Positions 1 to 8,476 of a stretch of 64,000 nt of DNA are shown piece after piece. Below the pieces are notes generated by a model that was not told where the DNA came from, did not search any database, and saw only the letters and a program-made list of their open reading frames with translations. The position numbers and the translations under genes are program-made. The first letter of the stretch is position 1. Each line of letters begins with the position of its first letter. This DNA comes from Microbacterium phyllosphaerae (GTDB lineage: Bacteria; Actinomycetota; Actinomycetes; Actinomycetales; Microbacteriaceae), in assembly GCF_017876435.1 (NCBI RefSeq), contig NZ_JAGIOA010000001.1, positions 3,410,001-3,474,000 of the forward strand, in the 5' to 3' direction.

Positions 1-581
1 TGGGGCTCGACGTGCTGCGAGATCGCCGCCTGGATGTATATGCGATGACGCAGCAGCATGGTGCAGATCTCGCGGCCCACCATGTTCGCGTACTCGTCGG
101 CGAGTGCGACCTCCTGGCGCAGCGCGACCTTGGCCTCATCGCTCAGCGGAGGGAGGGGCGGAAGGTCGGCTGTCGCGTCGTCTGCGAGACCGGCGATCGT
201 GAAGAGGAACGGGGCGCCGGGAACGGGTTCCGGATCCAGTGGCAGACCGTCGAACTCCGGATCGAGACCGTCGGCCGGGCGGTAGCTGCGAGCACGGTTG
301 CGGGCGGCCTGCTGATCGAGTTCGCGCTGCAGCATCGGCAGGTTCCTCGCCGTGTACTCGGCCACGGCGTGATCGACGATCGTCTTGATCCGCGTCGACA
401 GTCCGTGCTGCACGCCGTGCGGCGTGTTGGCTCCGATGCCCGCCGCCGAGAGGATCGGGGAACCGAGACACCTCCGGCACGGCGCGACCCTTCCGCGGTG
501 GGTGGCCGGCTCCCACCGGGGCACCCAGCGCAGCCAGGCCTCGACGGCCTGGTCGACCTGCGTCTCCAACGAGCGCTCCAC
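1..581 (-). CDS. Conserved actinobacterial protein of unknown function, 3' end outside window
   Basis: The reading frame runs leftward from a GTG at 581 and is still open at base 1, so at least 193 residues are visible and the C-terminus is missing. The start is supported by TACGCT at 588-593, six bases before the GTG, a leaderless arrangement seen repeatedly here. The N-terminus has a Trp-rich stretch (AWLRWVPRWEP) followed by a CRRC pair and later a helical Gln/Arg-rich segment. No signal peptide, membrane segment or catalytic motif is visible. I believe close relatives occur in other Microbacteriaceae, sometimes labelled as polyamine-transporter components, but nothing in the sequence supports a binding-protein function. 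Confidence 0.7.
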   Translation of the reverse strand, partial: MERSLETQVDQAVEAWLRWVPRWEPATHRGRVAPCRRCLGSPILSAAGIGANTPHGVQHGLSTRIKTIVDHAVAEYTARNLPMLQRELDQQAARNRARSYRPADGLDPEFDGLPLDPEPVPGAPFLFTIAGLADDATADLPPLPPLSDEAKVALRQEVALADEYANMVGREICTMLLRHRIYIQAAISQHVEP

Positions 582-641
582 ACGTAGAGCGTACGGGGCG
601 CGCGGCCTCTCCACGCCGATTTCCGGCATGACGGCGGGGCG

Positions 642-1133
642 TCACTCCTCGTCGTCGCGCTCCCACGGCCACCGAGGATGCTCCGCGCGGGTGCGCCGGA
701 GCGCGATACCGCCCCAGGCCGCCACCGCGGCGGCGGCCAGCAGCACCGCGCTCGCTCCCCCTCGGACGAGGTCGCCGGCGACCGCCGTCGCGACGATGAG
801 GTCGCCACGCGCCGTGGCCACGCCGATCCAGACGGCGATCAGATGAGCCAGAGCCGTCCCGACCGCGATGCCGGGCACAGCCAGGAAAGACGGATGCGGT
901 CGCCGCAGGGCCAACCAGAGCCCGAGCGCGAAGGCGATCACGGCGACCAGCATCCCGACCGCGCCCGGCACCTGCCCGAGCCCGGGGGCCGAGATGATGT
1001 CGCTGTCGGTCACGATGCTGACGGCGCCGAGCCCGAAGACCGCGAGGGCGAAGAAGCTGATGGTCGCGAGCACCAGCGCCAGAAGAGCAGAAACCCCCGC
1101 GGACTCGGGTCCGCGGGGGTTCGGCGATGACAT
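642..1133 (-). CDS. Small four-helix membrane protein, unknown function
   Basis: This 163-residue protein has four strongly hydrophobic segments (about residues 15-40, 55-78, 83-108 and 112-140) and a charged C-terminal tail rich in Arg, Asp and Glu. The ATG at 1133 lies 8 bases after the stop of the upstream gene and is preceded by GAGG, so the two are probably one leftward operon. The first codons contain a near-perfect inverted repeat (AACCCCCGCGGA / TCCGCGGGGGTT around 1091-1120), which could form an mRNA hairpin close to the start codon. No family is recognised; a role in the membrane is all that can be inferred. Confidence 0.75.
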   Translation of the reverse strand: MSSPNPRGPESAGVSALLALVLATISFFALAVFGLGAVSIVTDSDIISAPGLGQVPGAVGMLVAVIAFALGLWLALRRPHPSFLAVPGIAVGTALAHLIAVWIGVATARGDLIVATAVAGDLVRGGASAVLLAAAAVAAWGGIALRRTRAEHPRWPWERDDEE

Positions 1134-1141
1134 GGTGGTGA

Positions 1142-2155
1142 CTACCTCGACAGCGTCGGGCCGGCCTCGAGCGTGCGCTCGTACTCGCGCTGCGCCTCGG
1201 CGTTGAGCTCGGTCTTGCGGGCACCGCTGCGGGCGACCCAGGCTCCGAACCAGATCGTGAGCTCGCGGGCGAACACGAATGCGGCGATCGCCAGCGGGTG
1301 GAACAGCTGCGAACCGACGAGGTCGTTGCCCTCGCGAGCGGTGAGCAGCCAGAACGGGGCTTCGAACAGCGCACCGAGGATGTGGCCGCCGTAGGCGATC
1401 AGCCCGACGATGATGCCGAACACGACCCAGAGGCCCCAGCGTCCGCGGTTGATGAAGGCGCCGAGCAGCCAGAATCCGAGGAAGAACACGACGACGGGAA
1501 CCCAGAAGCCCCAGGTCGTCAGCGGCGCCAACGCGGCTTCGCCGATGTTCTCGGTCGTGACGTCGCCGGCGAAGGCGCCGAGCCCGAGCGTCGCACCCAG
1601 GTACAGGATCGCGAAGGCGAGCGTGGCGAGAAGGCCGATGCCCCCTGCGGTTCCGCGGTTGCCGCGCTCGCGCGGAGGCTCGGGGGCCTGCACGAAGATC
1701 GGCTGCTGCTGCTGGGTCGGCGCGACCACCGGCTCGGCGGCGGCGGGCTCCGAGGGCACGATGCGCGTCTCGGTGTCGTCGGCCGACGAGTACGCGGATC
1801 CCGCGAGGGCGGACGAACCGTATGCGGCCGGCGGCGTGTACACGGCGGTGGCATCGGCATCGGAGTTCCACGACGACGTGGTCGACGTGGTGTCGTCGTC
1901 GAGGTACTTCGGGTCGTTCAGCTCCGGAGTCGCGAAGGTGCCGGGGTGCTCGTTCTCAGCCGCTTCGAACGCGGCCAGGTCGGGGTCGACAGCAGGACTC
2001 GTCGTGACGGCGGGCGCCTCGTCGGCGGTGTTCGCGGGCGCGCCGGGAACACCGGCACCCGCTGCGGCGGCGGCGTCGAGTCCAGCGTTCGCGCTGTCGA
2101 CGACGTCGTTGACGTCCTTCGGCCGCTCGGGCTGGGGAACCTCGGGGTCACTCAT
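1142..2155 (-). CDS. Membrane protein with long acidic/proline-rich cytoplasmic N-terminus
   Basis: The protein is 337 residues. The first ~165 residues are low-complexity, rich in Ala, Pro, Asp and Thr, with a Gln run near residue 150; the C-terminal half has four to five hydrophobic segments (about 170-195, 210-235, 240-265 and 280-305). The ATG at 2155 follows GAGAGG at a normal distance. It is probably co-transcribed with the small membrane protein 8 bases downstream. Similar proteins in actinobacteria are sometimes misannotated as DNA polymerase III gamma/tau because of the low-complexity head; nothing here supports an enzymatic role. Confidence 0.75.
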   Translation of the reverse strand: MSDPEVPQPERPKDVNDVVDSANAGLDAAAAAGAGVPGAPANTADEAPAVTTSPAVDPDLAAFEAAENEHPGTFATPELNDPKYLDDDTTSTTSSWNSDADATAVYTPPAAYGSSALAGSAYSSADDTETRIVPSEPAAAEPVVAPTQQQQPIFVQAPEPPRERGNRGTAGGIGLLATLAFAILYLGATLGLGAFAGDVTTENIGEAALAPLTTWGFWVPVVVFFLGFWLLGAFINRGRWGLWVVFGIIVGLIAYGGHILGALFEAPFWLLTAREGNDLVGSQLFHPLAIAAFVFARELTIWFGAWVARSGARKTELNAEAQREYERTLEAGPTLSR

Positions 2156-2287
2156 GGGGTGCGCCTCTCATCGGATGTGTGCTCTGCGAGGTTACCGCCG
2201 CGCCCCCGCGCCCCGAGGGAGGCGTGCCGACGTGTCGCCCAGCCCGTGAGCCACCTCGGATCGGGCGGCGGCGGCACGTCGGGCGCG

Positions 2288-2440
2288 TCAGGGGAGGACG
2301 GAGCGGAGCGCGTCTCCGACGAAGGCGGTCATGACGGGCATGATCGGCATCGAGAACCAGACCAGGGCGGCGACCACCCCGGCACACAGCACACCGGCGA
2401 TCCAGCTGATCGCCACGTTGCGCCCCGCGACCCGTGTCAT
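2288..2440 (-). CDS. 50-residue single-helix membrane microprotein
   Basis: A short leftward frame encodes about 50 residues with a basic start (MTRVAGR), one long hydrophobic segment (about residues 10-32) and a short amphipathic tail ending LRSVLP. The start is supported by TAGCCT at 2447-2452, exactly six bases before the ATG, the same leaderless signature as at many larger genes here. Codon use is typical of the region (GTC, GCC, GGG). It stands between the Pro-rich membrane protein and the PadR operon, same strand. No family is recognised. Confidence 0.6.
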   Translation of the reverse strand: MTRVAGRNVAISWIAGVLCAGVVAALVWFSMPIMPVMTAFVGDALRSVLP

Positions 2441-2501
2441 GCATTCAGGCTAGAGCCAGGATCAGACGGTCGCCCGGCGCAACGCCGACGACGACCCCTC
2501 G

Positions 2502-3149
2502 TCAGCGCCCGGTGCGGCCGCGAAGTCGCCACAGCAGCCAGAGACCCGAGAGCGGGATGAGGATGATGCCGAGCGCGATCGCTCCGAACCAGATCAGGTC
2601 GTACCAGGTGGGCAGGAGAGGGTTCATGACCTCCGCGCCGCCACCCGTGCCGCTGCCGGTCGAGCTGCCGCTGCTCGACCAGCTGGCGAAGCCCAGCCCG
2701 GAGATGAGGATGCCGGAGAGCGTGCACAGCGCGAAGGGGACGACGATGGCGATGACCTTCTCCCCCGTCTTCCACAGGCTGCTGAGGCTCACCAGCACCG
2801 CGCCGACGAACCACCCGACGATCGGCAGCACGATGCCGCCGAAGCTCAGCGTGAGGGCCGCCGCGATCGCGTACCCTCGCGTGCTCGTCGCGGGCACGCG
2901 GGGCACCGGCGCGACCGCATCCTCCCCCACGTGTTCTCCGCGCCATGCGTCGTGGGCCTCCCTGGCGATGGCGCCGGGGTCGCCCAGGCGCCCGATCCGC
3001 TCGGCCGTCTGGGCGGGATCGAGCCCGTCGAGCTCCTCGGCGATACCGCCACGGATGTCGGCGGCCACGCCGTGCGGCAGTCCGCGCATGGCCTCGTCGA
3101 GCCGCGCGAGATAGTCGTCGCGCAGGCTGTCAGCACTGGTCCGGGTCAT
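2502..3149 (-). CDS. HAAS/DUF1700-type membrane protein, PadR partner
   Basis: The 215-residue protein starts with a helical domain (about residues 1-70) that has the HAAS/DUF1700 pattern: a leucine-rich helix (DDYLARLDEAMRGLP), an EEL motif, and RIGRLGDP followed by an A-R-E-A helix. Three to four hydrophobic segments follow. The start codon overlaps the stop of the PadR gene by 4 bases (ATGA, 3146-3149), so translation is coupled. PadR plus HAAS-domain membrane protein is a common actinobacterial and firmicute pair in which the membrane protein is probably the regulated sensor or effector. The signal is unknown. Confidence 0.75.
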   Translation of the reverse strand: MTRTSADSLRDDYLARLDEAMRGLPHGVAADIRGGIAEELDGLDPAQTAERIGRLGDPGAIAREAHDAWRGEHVGEDAVAPVPRVPATSTRGYAIAAALTLSFGGIVLPIVGWFVGAVLVSLSSLWKTGEKVIAIVVPFALCTLSGILISGLGFASWSSSGSSTGSGTGGGAEVMNPLLPTWYDLIWFGAIALGIILIPLSGLWLLWRLRGRTGR

Positions 3150-3478
3150 GATCTTCCCTCTCCCACGATGCCCGTGACCACACGGGCGAACGGTGCCCAC
3201 TGCGCGCGGAACCGGGCGAGCTGCTCGGTCCCCGCATCCGTGAGCCGGTAGTACTTGCGCACCGGTCCGCTCTCCGACGGCAGGTCGAAGGTGCTGACCC
3301 AGCCGTTGTCGCGCAGCCGCCCCAACAGGGGGTAGAGCGTGCCGATGCTGGCGATGAGCCCCGCACGGGTGAGCTCGTCGGACAGCTGCCAGCCGTACAT
3401 GGGCTCGCGCGAGAGCAGGCCGAGCACGCAGTACTCGACGACGCCCTTGCGCATCTGCGCGCCGATGTCAGCTGTCAT
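3146..3478 (-). CDS. PadR-family transcriptional regulator
   Basis: This 110-residue protein is a short PadR. It has the winged-helix signature (LGLLSREPMYGWQLSDEL), the SIGTLYPLLGRL recognition helix, and the KYYRLTDAG wing. The usual C-terminal dimer helix is short, typical of PadR subfamily 2. The start is ATG 3478; TACCTT at 3486-3491 lies seven bases upstream and overlaps an inverted repeat, so the gene is probably leaderless and autorepressed. It is coupled by ATGA to the HAAS membrane protein downstream. Confidence 0.9.
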   Translation of the reverse strand: MTADIGAQMRKGVVEYCVLGLLSREPMYGWQLSDELTRAGLIASIGTLYPLLGRLRDNGWVSTFDLPSESGPVRKYYRLTDAGTEQLARFRAQWAPFARVVTGIVGEGRS

Positions 3479-3487
3479 GCATCACAA

Positions 3488-3510
3488 GGTAGCATGTCAC
3501 GCACGCTACC
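3488..3510. promoter_or_regulatory. Probable PadR operator
   Basis: GGTAGC (3488-3493) and GCTACC (3505-3510) form an inverted repeat with an 11-base spacer. The left arm overlaps the TACCTT -10 element of padR, so binding would block the padR/HAAS promoter. The position is seen; autoregulation is inferred from PadR family behaviour. Confidence 0.55.
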
Positions 3511-3557
3511 GATGGCCGCATCGTCCCGCTCGGCGCCTGCACCGGGATGACGGAGGA

Positions 3558-4481
3558 TCAGCCCTTCGTCGCGCCCGCCGTCAGACCGCCCACGATGTAC
3601 CGCTGCAGGAAGAGGAACAGGATCATCACCGGAACGGCCGCCATCACGGCGCCGGCCGAGAACGCCGACCAGTCCGCGTACCGCGGGTTCGCGACGAGCT
3701 TGGTGAGGCCGACCACGAGGGTCTGCTGCTCGACGTCGACGAGCATGACGCTCGCGATCACGTATTCGTTCACCGTGCCGATGAACGACAGCAGCGCGAC
3801 CACCGCGAGGATCGGCGCGACCAGCGGCAGGATCATCGTGAAGAAGATCCGCGCGTGGCCCGCGCCGTCGATGCGGGCCGCCTCGTCGAGCTCCATCGGC
3901 AGGGTGTTGAAGAAGCCGTACATCAGGTAGGTGTTCACCCCGAGCGCGCCGCCGAGGTACACGAGGATGAGCCCGGTGTGAGTGTTCAGACCGATGGCCG
4001 GGAACCAGTCGCCCAGCGTCGACATCAGCAGGAAGATCGCGACCACGGCGAGCAGCTGCGGGAACATCTGCACGACCACGATCGTGACGAGTCCGATGCG
4101 ACGGCCGGCGAAGCGCATACGCGAGAAGGCATATGCCGCGAGAGCCCCGATGAAGACGGTCGACGCTCCGGTGACGACCGCGATGATCAGGGTGTTCAGG
4201 AACCACAGGCCGTACGGGTTCTGCGGATCGCTGAGGATGCGCACATAGCTGTCGATGCCGAACGCGGAGAACAGCTGGTTGGATCCCGTCAGCGTGCCGC
4301 GCGGGTTCAGGGACGCCGATACGACATAGAGAAGCGGGAACAGCGCGAACGCGCTGACGATGATGGCGACGACATGGCGCCACCCGGTGTCGGCGAACCA
4401 GGCGCCGATCGAGCGACGACGGGGGCCGAGATTCCGCTCGACCGTGACGGGTGCGGCGGTGCGCGTATCCGTGGTGCTCAT
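3558..4481 (-). CDS. malG: Maltose-type ABC transporter permease MalG
   Basis: The 307-residue inner-membrane protein has six predicted helices and the binding-protein-dependent permease EAA loop (DEAARIDGAGHARIFFTMILPLVAP, about residues 205-229) that contacts the ATPase. The C-terminus (QRYIVGGLTAGATKG) is typical of MalG-type sugar permeases. It starts one base after the malF stop and is the last gene of the malE-malF-malG operon. No ATPase gene is present, as is common in actinobacteria, where a shared MsiK-type ATPase encoded elsewhere serves several sugar permeases; that is inference. Substrate is probably maltose or maltodextrin. Confidence 0.88.
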   Translation of the reverse strand: MSTTDTRTAAPVTVERNLGPRRRSIGAWFADTGWRHVVAIIVSAFALFPLLYVVSASLNPRGTLTGSNQLFSAFGIDSYVRILSDPQNPYGLWFLNTLIIAVVTGASTVFIGALAAYAFSRMRFAGRRIGLVTIVVVQMFPQLLAVVAIFLLMSTLGDWFPAIGLNTHTGLILVYLGGALGVNTYLMYGFFNTLPMELDEAARIDGAGHARIFFTMILPLVAPILAVVALLSFIGTVNEYVIASVMLVDVEQQTLVVGLTKLVANPRYADWSAFSAGAVMAAVPVMILFLFLQRYIVGGLTAGATKG

Positions 4482-4482
4482 G

Positions 4483-6087
4483 TCAGTTCAGCTCCTCGAG
4501 GGCCTTGGTCTTGCGGAAGCTGATGATCGAGATCGTCGCGACCACGATGAAGATCAGGATCGTGAACGCGGATGCGAGGCCGTAGTCGCGGGACTGCCCC
4601 GTGAACGCCACCTTGTAGACCATCGAGATCAGGATGTCGGTGTGTCCGACGGGGATGCTCACATCGTCGAACCGCGGCCCGCCCTTGGTCAGCATGTAGA
4701 TCAGGTTGAAGTTGTTGAAGTTGAACGCGAACGACGAGATCAGCAGCGGTGCGACGGTGACGAGCAGCAGCGGCAGCTTGATACGGCGGAACACCTGCCA
4801 GGGGTTCGCGCCATCCATCACGGCGGCCTCGTTCACGTCCTCGGGGATGCCCTGCAGCGCTCCCATGCAGACCAGGAACATGTACGGGAATCCGAGCCAG
4901 AGGTTCACCAGGAGCACCGACACCTTGGCGAGGTTCGGATCGCTGAGCCACGGGATGTCCGCCCCGCCGAAGATCACCTGATTGATGAAGCCGAAGCTCT
5001 CGTTCATCATGCCCGCCCAGACCAGCGCAGAGAGGAACGCGGGGAACGCGTACGGGAGGATCAGGATGATGCGGTAGCCGTTGCGGAACCGCATCCGCGT
5101 GTTGTTGAAGACCAGTGCGAGCAGGAGCCCGAGGAAGAACGTCGTCGCGACCGAGAGCAGCGCGAAGACGAAGGTCCAGATCGTCACCGAGATGAGGGGC
5201 CCGCGGATGGACTCGTCGGTGACCGCGCGCACGAAGTTGTCGAAGCCGACCGTCGTCTGCCATCCGGGCAGCAGCTCCGCGCCGTCCTCGGCGGTGAACG
5301 CGCCCTCGCCGGTGTCGGCGTAGACGGCGCCGGTCGTCGTGTCGGTGATGGTGTCGGCATCCGCGTCGTACTCGAGGCTCGAGACGTACAGATACCCCTT
5401 CTGCCCGTCGGGGGCTCGGAGGCTGCCGTCGTTCGGGTCGTCGCTGAACGGCACCGAGAGTTTCTCGAGCTCGGCGGAGAGCGTGAAGACCTTCGCGAGC
5501 GGAAGCGTGTTCCACCCGTCGACCGCGACCGCCTGGCCGCCCTCGAAGTCCGCGTCCACCTCGGCCAACGGCTGCTCGGCCGTGCCGAGCAGGGCATCGC
5601 CGGATTCGGGATCGGTGACGAGGAGGCCGTAGGTGCCGAACTGCTCGACGACGGTCACGGGGTAGGTGGCGGAGTCCTCGACCCGCTCCTGCGAGGAGGC
5701 CAGGAGCGAGGAGATCGCCTGATCCTTGGTGCCGTTGTGCCCGGTGCCGTAGTTCGTGAAGCCGATGTACCCCGTGTACAGCAGTGTGAACACCTGGAAG
5801 ATGATCAGGAAGATGATCCCCGGCGTGAGATATTTCGCCGGGACCCGCTTGCGCGAGAAGTAGATGTAGTTGACGAGGACCGTGACGGCCACCACGAGGC
5901 CGAGCACCAGCCACTCCTGCTGGCCGAAGAGCACGAACGCCGCATAGAGTGCGATCGCGTCGACGACCGCCAGCAGCAGGATCTTCAGCAGCATCCAGCC
6001 GATCGGTCCGGATGCCGCGTCGGCGATCTTCGCCGCCTGGCGCTGGCGCTTGTTCAATGGAGCCGTGGGCTCAGCGAGTTCTGTCAT
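4483..6087 (-). CDS. malF: Maltose-type ABC transporter permease MalF
   Basis: The 534-residue permease has two to three N-terminal helices, then a large extracytoplasmic insertion (about residues 130-280) like the P2 loop of E. coli MalF, then the permease core with the EAA loop (NEAAVMDGANPWQVFRRIKLPLL, about residue 425). The big loop is characteristic of MalF and contacts the sugar-binding protein. It lies between malE and malG on the same strand. Residues 1-20 are charged and cytoplasmic. Substrate assignment as maltose/maltodextrin rests on this loop and gene order and could extend to other alpha-glucosides. Confidence 0.88.
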   Translation of the reverse strand: MTELAEPTAPLNKRQRQAAKIADAASGPIGWMLLKILLLAVVDAIALYAAFVLFGQQEWLVLGLVVAVTVLVNYIYFSRKRVPAKYLTPGIIFLIIFQVFTLLYTGYIGFTNYGTGHNGTKDQAISSLLASSQERVEDSATYPVTVVEQFGTYGLLVTDPESGDALLGTAEQPLAEVDADFEGGQAVAVDGWNTLPLAKVFTLSAELEKLSVPFSDDPNDGSLRAPDGQKGYLYVSSLEYDADADTITDTTTGAVYADTGEGAFTAEDGAELLPGWQTTVGFDNFVRAVTDESIRGPLISVTIWTFVFALLSVATTFFLGLLLALVFNNTRMRFRNGYRIILILPYAFPAFLSALVWAGMMNESFGFINQVIFGGADIPWLSDPNLAKVSVLLVNLWLGFPYMFLVCMGALQGIPEDVNEAAVMDGANPWQVFRRIKLPLLLVTVAPLLISSFAFNFNNFNLIYMLTKGGPRFDDVSIPVGHTDILISMVYKVAFTGQSRDYGLASAFTILIFIVVATISIISFRKTKALEELN

Positions 6088-6151
6088 CTCGTCCCCGTCG
6101 TCGAGCTGCCGGGGCGGACGACGTCCGCCCCGGCAGGGATCGTGCTGTGTG

Positions 6152-7360
6152 CTACTTGATCGCTGCGGTCACGTCGTCGACGAGCTTCTGCCACGTCGTC
6201 TTCGGGTCCGAGCCGTTGATGATCGCCGCTTCGGCGACACCCCAGAACTCCCAGACCGAGCCCATGGCGGGGATGGCCGGCATCGGGACGGCGTCGGCCC
6301 CGACGGCCTGGAAGCCGGCGATGATCGGGTCGGATGCCGCGGTGTCCGCCGCCGCCGTCAGGGCGGGCAGCACGTTTCCGGCCTTGAACAGCTCGAGCTG
6401 GACCTCTTCGGTGCCGATGTAGTTGACGAGGAAGTCGTTCGCGGCGACCTTGTTCTTCGACTCGGAGCTGACGAAGAAGCCCTTGACACCGGCGAACGGC
6501 GAGGCCGTCTCGCCCGTCGGGCTGGGGACGGGGTCGATCGCGACGTTGATGCCGGCATCGGTGGCCGCGCCCACGTTCCACGGACCGGTCAGCCAGAAGG
6601 CCGCGGTGCCGTCGAGGAACTGCTGCTTCGCGATCTCGCCGTCGATGTCGGTGTTCAGCGTGCCCGCTGCGCCCTGCGCGGCGAGCCAGTCGGCAAAGGC
6701 GAAGCCGCCGTCGCTGCCGAGCTGGAGGTCGGTCGAGTCGTAGCTGCCCGAGTCGTCGGTGCCGAAGACGGGAGCCCCGAAAGCGGTCTGGAACGGGTAC
6801 AGGTGGTACGGGTTGCCCTCTGCACCCTGTTCGACGACGAACGTGCCCTTCGAGACCATGTCGTCGAAGCTCGTGGGCGCCTCGGGAACCATGTCGGCGT
6901 TGCGCAGCACGGCGATGTTCTCGACCGCGTACGGGAGCATGTAGACCGTGCCGTCGTAGGTGGCGGCCTGGAGGGCGACGGGCAGGTAGTCCGCCGACGA
7001 GTCGCCGAGTTCGAGCGGTGCGACGACACCGTTGGTCGACAGCTCGCCGAGCCAGTCGTGGGCGCCCATGACGACATCGGGGCCCTTGCCGGTCGGCACC
7101 TGCTGGATGAAGTCGTCCTTCATGTCGTCGACGGACTTGCCGACGAGCTCGACCTTGACGCCGGTCTTCTCCTCGTACGAGTCGGCCGCACCCTGCAGCG
7201 CGTCGACGCGCTCCGCGTCGACCCAGACGGTCAGCGTTCCGCCGCTCTCGGCGCCCGACGAGTCATCGCCGTTCGTCGCGGTCGAGCAACCGGCAAGGGA
7301 AAGAGTCGAAACGATCGCGATGACGCCGGCGGCGACGATGCCCCTCTTGTTCACCTTCAT
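6152..7360 (-). CDS. malE: Maltose/maltodextrin-binding lipoprotein MalE
   Basis: The 402-residue extracellular solute-binding protein (family 1) begins MKVNKRGIV, has a hydrophobic signal, and a lipobox ending LSLAGC at about residue 26, so it is anchored as a lipoprotein. The mature part has the MalE-type order, with GTLTVWVD near the start and [15 protein letters not shown] and FWLTGPWNV later. The ATG at 7360 follows AGAGAGG. An upstream in-frame extension to 7510 exists but crosses the operators and is rejected. It heads the malE-malF-malG operon and is preceded by two LacI-type operators, implying sugar induction. Confidence 0.9.
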   Translation of the reverse strand: MKVNKRGIVAAGVIAIVSTLSLAGCSTATNGDDSSGAESGGTLTVWVDAERVDALQGAADSYEEKTGVKVELVGKSVDDMKDDFIQQVPTGKGPDVVMGAHDWLGELSTNGVVAPLELGDSSADYLPVALQAATYDGTVYMLPYAVENIAVLRNADMVPEAPTSFDDMVSKGTFVVEQGAEGNPYHLYPFQTAFGAPVFGTDDSGSYDSTDLQLGSDGGFAFADWLAAQGAAGTLNTDIDGEIAKQQFLDGTAAFWLTGPWNVGAATDAGINVAIDPVPSPTGETASPFAGVKGFFVSSESKNKVAANDFLVNYIGTEEVQLELFKAGNVLPALTAAADTAASDPIIAGFQAVGADAVPMPAIPAMGSVWEFWGVAEAAIINGSDPKTTWQKLVDDVTAAIK

Positions 7361-7397
7361 TGGTGTGTGCCTCTCTGAGTACTGGTGGCCTGCGGTA

Positions 7398-7413
7398 CTG
7401 CAAGCGCTTACAG
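7398..7413. promoter_or_regulatory. LacI-family operator at the malE promoter
   Basis: CTGCAAGCGCTTACAG is a near-palindrome centred on AAGCGCTT, the typical LacI/CcpA-type core. On the malE strand a plausible promoter (TTGCAG at 7437-7442, 18-base spacer, CATACT at 7412-7417) places this site at the transcription start, a classic repression position. The cognate repressor is not next to the operon. Confidence 0.65.
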
Positions 7414-7495
7414 TATGCAACGATATCGACGGGATCTGCAACGAGAATGCAGGTCGATACCAAGCTGTGACCGTGATCTCGGCGATGAAACGTTG

Positions 7496-7509
7496 TGGAA
7501 ACGCTTCCA
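7496..7509. promoter_or_regulatory. Second LacI/cre-like operator between malE and yajQ
   Basis: TGGAAACGCTTCCA has perfect 5-base arms (TGGAA/TTCCA) around a CG centre and fits the cre/LacI operator pattern. It lies about 97 bp from the site at 7398-7413, suitable for repressor looping, and just upstream of the yajQ promoter, so yajQ could also be affected. Confidence 0.6.
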
Positions 7510-7547
7510 AAGAGGCGTGGAATCAGCGGTATCGATACACTTTGCGT

Positions 7548-8036
7548 ATGGCTGACAGTTCCTTTGACATCGTCTCGAAAGTGGATCACCAGGAGGCCGA
7601 GAACGCCCTCAACCAGGCGCGCAAGGAGATCGAGCAGCGCTACGACTTCAAGGGCACCGGCGCGTCGATCGCCTGGAGCGGCGAGCAGATCCTGATCATC
7701 GCCGGCACGGAAGAGCGCGCGAACGCCGTTCTCGACGTGTTCCAGAGCAAGCTCATCAAGCGCGGGATCTCTCTCAAGAGCCTCGAGTCCGGCGACCCGT
7801 TCGCCAGCGGCAAGGAGTTCAGGATCGTCTCCTCCCTCAAGGACGGCATCTCGTCGGAGAACGCGAAGAAGATCAACAAGATCATCCGTGACGAGGGCCC
7901 CAAGGGCGTGAAGAGCCAGATCCAGGGCGACGAGCTGCGCGTGCAGTCCAAGAGCCGCGACGACCTGCAGTCGGTGATCGCGCTGCTGAAGGGCTCCGAC
8001 CTCGACCTCGATCTGCAGTTCATAAACTACCGCTGA
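7548..8036 (+). CDS. yajQ: YajQ/UPF0234 nucleotide-binding protein
   Basis: The 162-residue protein matches the full length of the YajQ family (about 160). Hallmarks are SFDIVSKVD at the N-terminus, [13 protein letters not shown], a lysine-rich middle ([14 protein letters not shown]) and [17 protein letters not shown] text at about residue 125, ending LQFINYR. Some YajQ proteins bind cyclic di-GMP or act as transcription cofactors; function in actinobacteria is not settled. The start is ATG 7548 with TACACT (7536-7541) six bases upstream, so the much longer in-frame extension is rejected. A strong terminator follows. Confidence 0.92.
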   Translation: MADSSFDIVSKVDHQEAENALNQARKEIEQRYDFKGTGASIAWSGEQILIIAGTEERANAVLDVFQSKLIKRGISLKSLESGDPFASGKEFRIVSSLKDGISSENAKKINKIIRDEGPKGVKSQIQGDELRVQSKSRDDLQSVIALLKGSDLDLDLQFINYR

Positions 8037-8042
8037 GTCACG

Positions 8043-8089
8043 CACACAGAGAGGGGGCGGATGCGTGGCATCCGCCCCCTCTCTGTGTG
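8043..8089. terminator. Strong hairpin terminator after yajQ
   Basis: A stem of about 22 bp (arms about 8043-8064 and 8068-8089, outer bases CACACAGAG, inner GCGGATGC) closes on a 3-base loop seven bases after the yajQ stop. There is no U-run, common for actinobacterial terminators. Confidence 0.85.
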
Positions 8090-8100
8090 TCCCCGCAGAT

Positions 8101-8310
8101 CCCATTCCGATATATGGGCGTGGGTGCCGGAGACTTGATGCTGTCGCGTCCCGATGCGACAGACGATACGGCGAAGCATGACGCGCTGCCGGACCCTGTT
8201 CCGCGGCTTCGCGGAACGCGGTCCTCGCCTTGTGGGGACTGGGCGCAGTGCAGCTCCGTGCGCGCCATCGTCTATGGCCGGCGAGTGTCTCCGACGCTCG
8301 CCGGCCATAG
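8101..8310. other. Gene-free stretch with four further hairpins; possible structured RNA
   Basis: No convincing gene lies between 8037 and 8476. Besides the terminator it holds CCCAT/ATGGG (8101-8105/8114-8118), TGTCGC/GCGACA (8142-8147/8156-8161), GTTCCGCG-GCTT-CGCGGAAC (8198-8217) and a 14-bp stem CTATGGCCGGCGAG/CTCGCCGGCCATAG (8272-8285/8297-8310) followed by AAAA. The series could be a small RNA or tandem terminators. No known RNA family is recognised. Confidence 0.35.
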
Positions 8311-8476
8311 AAAATCACCTGTACGAATCCCGCGACGACACACCTCCCACGAGGGCTCACGCCCCCGCCGGAAAATGCGCCTGTGGATTGTTGGCATCGC
8401 GATCTACTTCGTGATGTAGTGGCCGTCCGGGCACATCATGGGGGGCTCGGATCTGGAAAGCAACTGGGGGCAATCC

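Noticed and set aside
4360..6159. Rightward frame of ~600 codons opposite malF/malG
   Set aside because: Composition is almost all charged residues without folds; malF and malG motifs are clear on the other strand.
7361..7510. N-terminal extension of MalE to 7510
   Set aside because: It would cover both operators and the promoter, and the lipoprotein signal starts at the ATG at 7360.
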